Of a DNA stretch of 64,000 nucleotides, positions 62,040 through 64,000 are shown one piece after another. The number at the start of each line of letters is the position of its first letter. Positions within the stretch are counted from its first letter, which is position 1. The stretch comes from Hydractinia symbiolongicarpus. Taxonomy: Eukaryota > Cnidaria > Hydrozoa > Anthoathecata > Hydractiniidae. Below the pieces are notes generated by a model that saw only the letters and a program-made list of their open reading frames with translations, had not been told where the DNA came from and ran no database searches. The stretch is taken from assembly GCF_029227915.1 (NCBI RefSeq), contig NC_079886.1, positions 2,356,001 to 2,420,000 of the forward strand, read 5' to 3'. Made by a program: the position numbers and the translations under genes.

Positions 62040-64000
62040 GTCCGGGATTTACGGGAAATCGCGGGTTTTCTTTTGCCGGCGATTAAACTTCTTTAGATTA
62101 GCGTTTCATCAAAAATGAAAACATTTTTGAAAACTACAAGTCTCATGCGTTTTAGTGGTGAAAAAATAATTTAAAAAATCGTTCGGGAAATGAGTTTACT
62201 CCCTGGGTACTTTCTTTGTATACTTTTGACTATACGGGCCGAGTCCGGGATTTACGGGAAATCGCGGGTTTTCGTTTGCCGGCGATTAAACTTCTTTAAT
62301 TTAGCGTTTCATCAAAAATGAAAACATTTTTGAAAACTACATGTCTCATGCGTTTTAGTGGTGAAAAAATAATTTAAAAAATCGTTCGGGAATTGAATTT
62401 ACTCCCTGGGTACTTTCTTTGTATACTTTTGACTATACGGGCCGAGTACGGGATTTACGGGAAATAGCGGGTTTCCGTTTGCCGGCGATTAAACTTCTTT
62501 TATTCAGCGTCTCATCAAAAATGAAAATATTTTTAAAAACTACAAGTCTCATGCGTTTTAGTGGTGAAAATTAATTTAAAAAATCGTTCGGGAAATGAAT
62601 TTACTCTCAGGGTACTTTCTTTGTATACTTTTGACTATACGGGCCGAGTCCCGGATTTACGGGAAATCGCGGGTTTTCGTTTGCCGGCGATTAAACTTCT
62701 TTTATTTAGCGTCTCATCAAAAATGAAAACATTTTTGAAAACTACAAGTCTCATGCGTTTTAGTGGTGAAAAAATAATTTAAAAAATCGTTCGGGAAATG
62801 AGTTTACTCCCTGGGTACTTTCTTTGTATACTTTTGACTATACGGGCCGAGTACGGGATTTACGGGAAATGGCGGGTATTCGTTAGCTGGCGATTAAACT
62901 TCTTTTATTCAGCGTCTCATCAAAAATGAAAACATTTTTGAAAACTACAAGTCTCATGCGTTTTAGTGGTGAAAAAATAATTTAAAAAATCATTCGGGAA
63001 ATGAATTTACTCCCTGGGTACTTCTTTTGTATACTTTTGACTATACGGGCCGAGTACGGGATTTACGGAAATCGCGGGTTCTCGTTTGCCGGCGATTGAA
63101 CTTCTTTTATTCAGCGTCTCATCAAAAATGAAATTAATTTTGAAAACTACAAGTCTCATGCGTTTTAGTGGTGAAAAAATAATTTAAAAAATCGTTCGGG
63201 AAATGAATTTACTCGCAGGGTACTTTCTTTGTATACTTTTGACTACACGGGCCGAGTCCGGGATTTACGGGAAATCGCGGGTTTTCGTTTGCCGGCGATT
63301 AAACTTCTTTTATTCAGCGTCTCATCAAAAATGAAAACATTTTTGAAAACTACAAGTCTCATGCGTTTTAGTGGTGAAAAAATAATTTAAAAAATCATTC
63401 GGGAAATGAATTTACTCCCTGGGTACTTTCTTTGTATACTTTTGACTACACGGGCCGAGTCCGGGATTTACGGGAAATCGCGGGTTTTCTTTTGCCGGCG
63501 ATTAAACTTCTTTAGATTAGCGTTTCATCAAAAATGAAAACATTTTTGAAAACTACAAGTCTCATGCGTTTTAGTGGTGAAAAAATAATTTAAAAAATCG
63601 TTCGGGAAATGAGTTTACTCCCTGGGTACTTTCTTTGTATACTTTTGACTATACGGGCCGAGTCCGGGATTTACGGGAAATCGCGGGTTTTCGTTTGCCG
63701 GCGATTAAACTTCTTTTATTCAGCGTCTCATCAAAAATGAAAATATTTTTAAAAACTACAAGTCTCATGCGTTTTAGTGGTGAAAATTAATTTAAAAAAT
63801 CGTTCGGGAAATGAATTTACTCTCAGGGTACTTTCTTTGTATACTTTTGACTATACGGGCCGAGTCCCGGATTTACGGGAAATCGCGGGTTTTCGTTTGC
63901 CGGCGATTAAACTTCTTTTATTTAGCGTCTCATCAAAAATGAAAACATTTTTGAAAACTACAAGTCTCATGCGTTTTAGTGGTGAAAAAATAATTTAAAA
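62040..64000 (+). repeat. Terminal 6-/7-monomer higher-order repeat, cut by window end
   Basis: CTTTAGATTAGCG at 62091 recurs at 63510 (1419, seven monomers), while GGTGAAAATTAATTT near 62565 recurs near 63781 (1216, six monomers). The second copy has therefore lost one monomer between the two markers, the one with TTCTTTAATTTAG, ACATGTCTC and GGGTTTCCG. The copy continues to the last base, so the array does not end in this window. Confidence 0.8.

Larger units (their letters stand above)
279..64000 (+). repeat. 203-bp tandem satellite array, about 314 monomers, open at right edge
   Basis: Every line after 279 follows one pattern. With GGGATTTAC as anchor, the first two anchors are at 290 and 493, exactly 203 bp apart, and the spacing stays at 201-204 bp except at a few deleted or expanded units. 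All copies are head-to-tail in one orientation; I saw no inverted segment and no inserted foreign sequence over 63.7 kb. Copies differ mostly by point changes and 1-bp indels, with linked variants shared between distant copies. Order within a monomer: GC-rich G-run block, GCCGGC, TTCTTTTATT, the TCAAAAATG dyad, ATGCGTTTTAGTGG, an A-rich stretch with TAA, TCGTTCGGGAAAT, CTGGGTAC, GTATAC, TTTTGACTATA. The family is not one I recognise. A eukaryotic centromeric, pericentromeric or subtelomeric satellite is the natural reading. Confidence 0.97.

Noticed and set aside
2040-63998. Open frames of 61-108 codons on both strands with a recurring protein-like sequence
   Set aside because: All lie in the satellite and translate the same monomer in shifted frames. 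They begin and end where a point change or indel removes the usual stop. The unit length is not a multiple of 3, and there is no coding context.
279-64000. CRISPR array
   Set aside because: Repeats are 203 bp and directly adjacent, with no short repeat-spacer alternation and no cas genes.
279-64000. Hidden transposon or retroelement insertion in the array
   Set aside because: Every change of spacing is explained by a deletion or duplication of satellite sequence. No foreign sequence, terminal repeat or target-site duplication was seen.
279-64000. Inverted satellite blocks or a strand switch
   Set aside because: The anchors GGGATTTAC and GCGATTAAAC read in the + direction throughout; I saw no reverse-complement run.

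Overview
The window is almost entirely one tandem satellite array. Bases 1-277 are non-repetitive flank. From about base 279 to base 64000 there are roughly 314 head-to-tail copies of one monomer of about 203 bp, all in the same orientation, and the array runs off the right edge. I found no protein-coding gene, RNA gene, transposon, CRISPR array or other insertion. The short open frames (61-108 codons) are by-products of the repeat: 203 is not a multiple of 3 and each monomer carries a TAA. A satellite of this size with higher-order structure indicates a eukaryotic nuclear genome, probably centromeric, pericentromeric or subtelomeric heterochromatin. I do not recognise the monomer family and cannot name the organism.

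The monomer has two parts. A GC-rich part of about 55 bp carries four GGG runs on one strand at about 10-bp spacing and continues through CGCGGG to a GCCGGC palindrome. The remaining ~150 bp is AT-rich and includes a perfect 9-bp inverted repeat with an AAAA loop, a GTATAC palindrome and A-tracts. By hand count a representative consensus is about 37% G+C with 13 CpG, an observed/expected ratio near 1.85. Monomers fall into at least three linked classes in the segment before the GGGATTT anchor: TTTTGACTATACGGGCCGAG, ATTCGACTATATGGGGCCAAG with CCCGGGATTTACAGG, and ATATACATTCGACTATACTGG.

The array is a patchwork of local higher-order repeats (HORs) of different unit sizes. Seen directly: a 6-mer (offset 1217) at 6.2-8.3 kb; an 8-mer (1624) at 2.5-5.1 kb; dimers (405-406) at 11.8-13.0 and 13.9-14.7 kb; a 4-mer (812) at 16.6-19.4 kb; a ~25-mer copy (5072) linking 14.9-16.1 to 20.0-21.2 kb; a 7-mer (1419) at 25.1-27.8 kb; a 13-mer (2639) at 27.4-32.7 kb; a 10-mer-class unit (1991) at 36.3-39.9 kb; a 12.7-mer (2577) at 44.2-48.8 kb; a 9-mer (1827) at 49.4-51.8 kb; a 10-mer (2031-2032) in three copies at 54.1-60.4 kb; and 6-/7-mer (1216/1419) offsets at 62.0-64.0 kb. 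Rare deleted or expanded monomers (about 91, 143, 167 and 228 bp) recur inside these units and show the duplication history.

Nothing here works together in the sense of an operon. The interest lies in the satellite's architecture, its possible structural roles (G-quadruplex potential, cruciform-forming dyad, retained CpG) and the sharp left boundary, whose edge monomers are near-identical to monomers 8.5 kb inside the array. All coordinates and offsets were read by eye.
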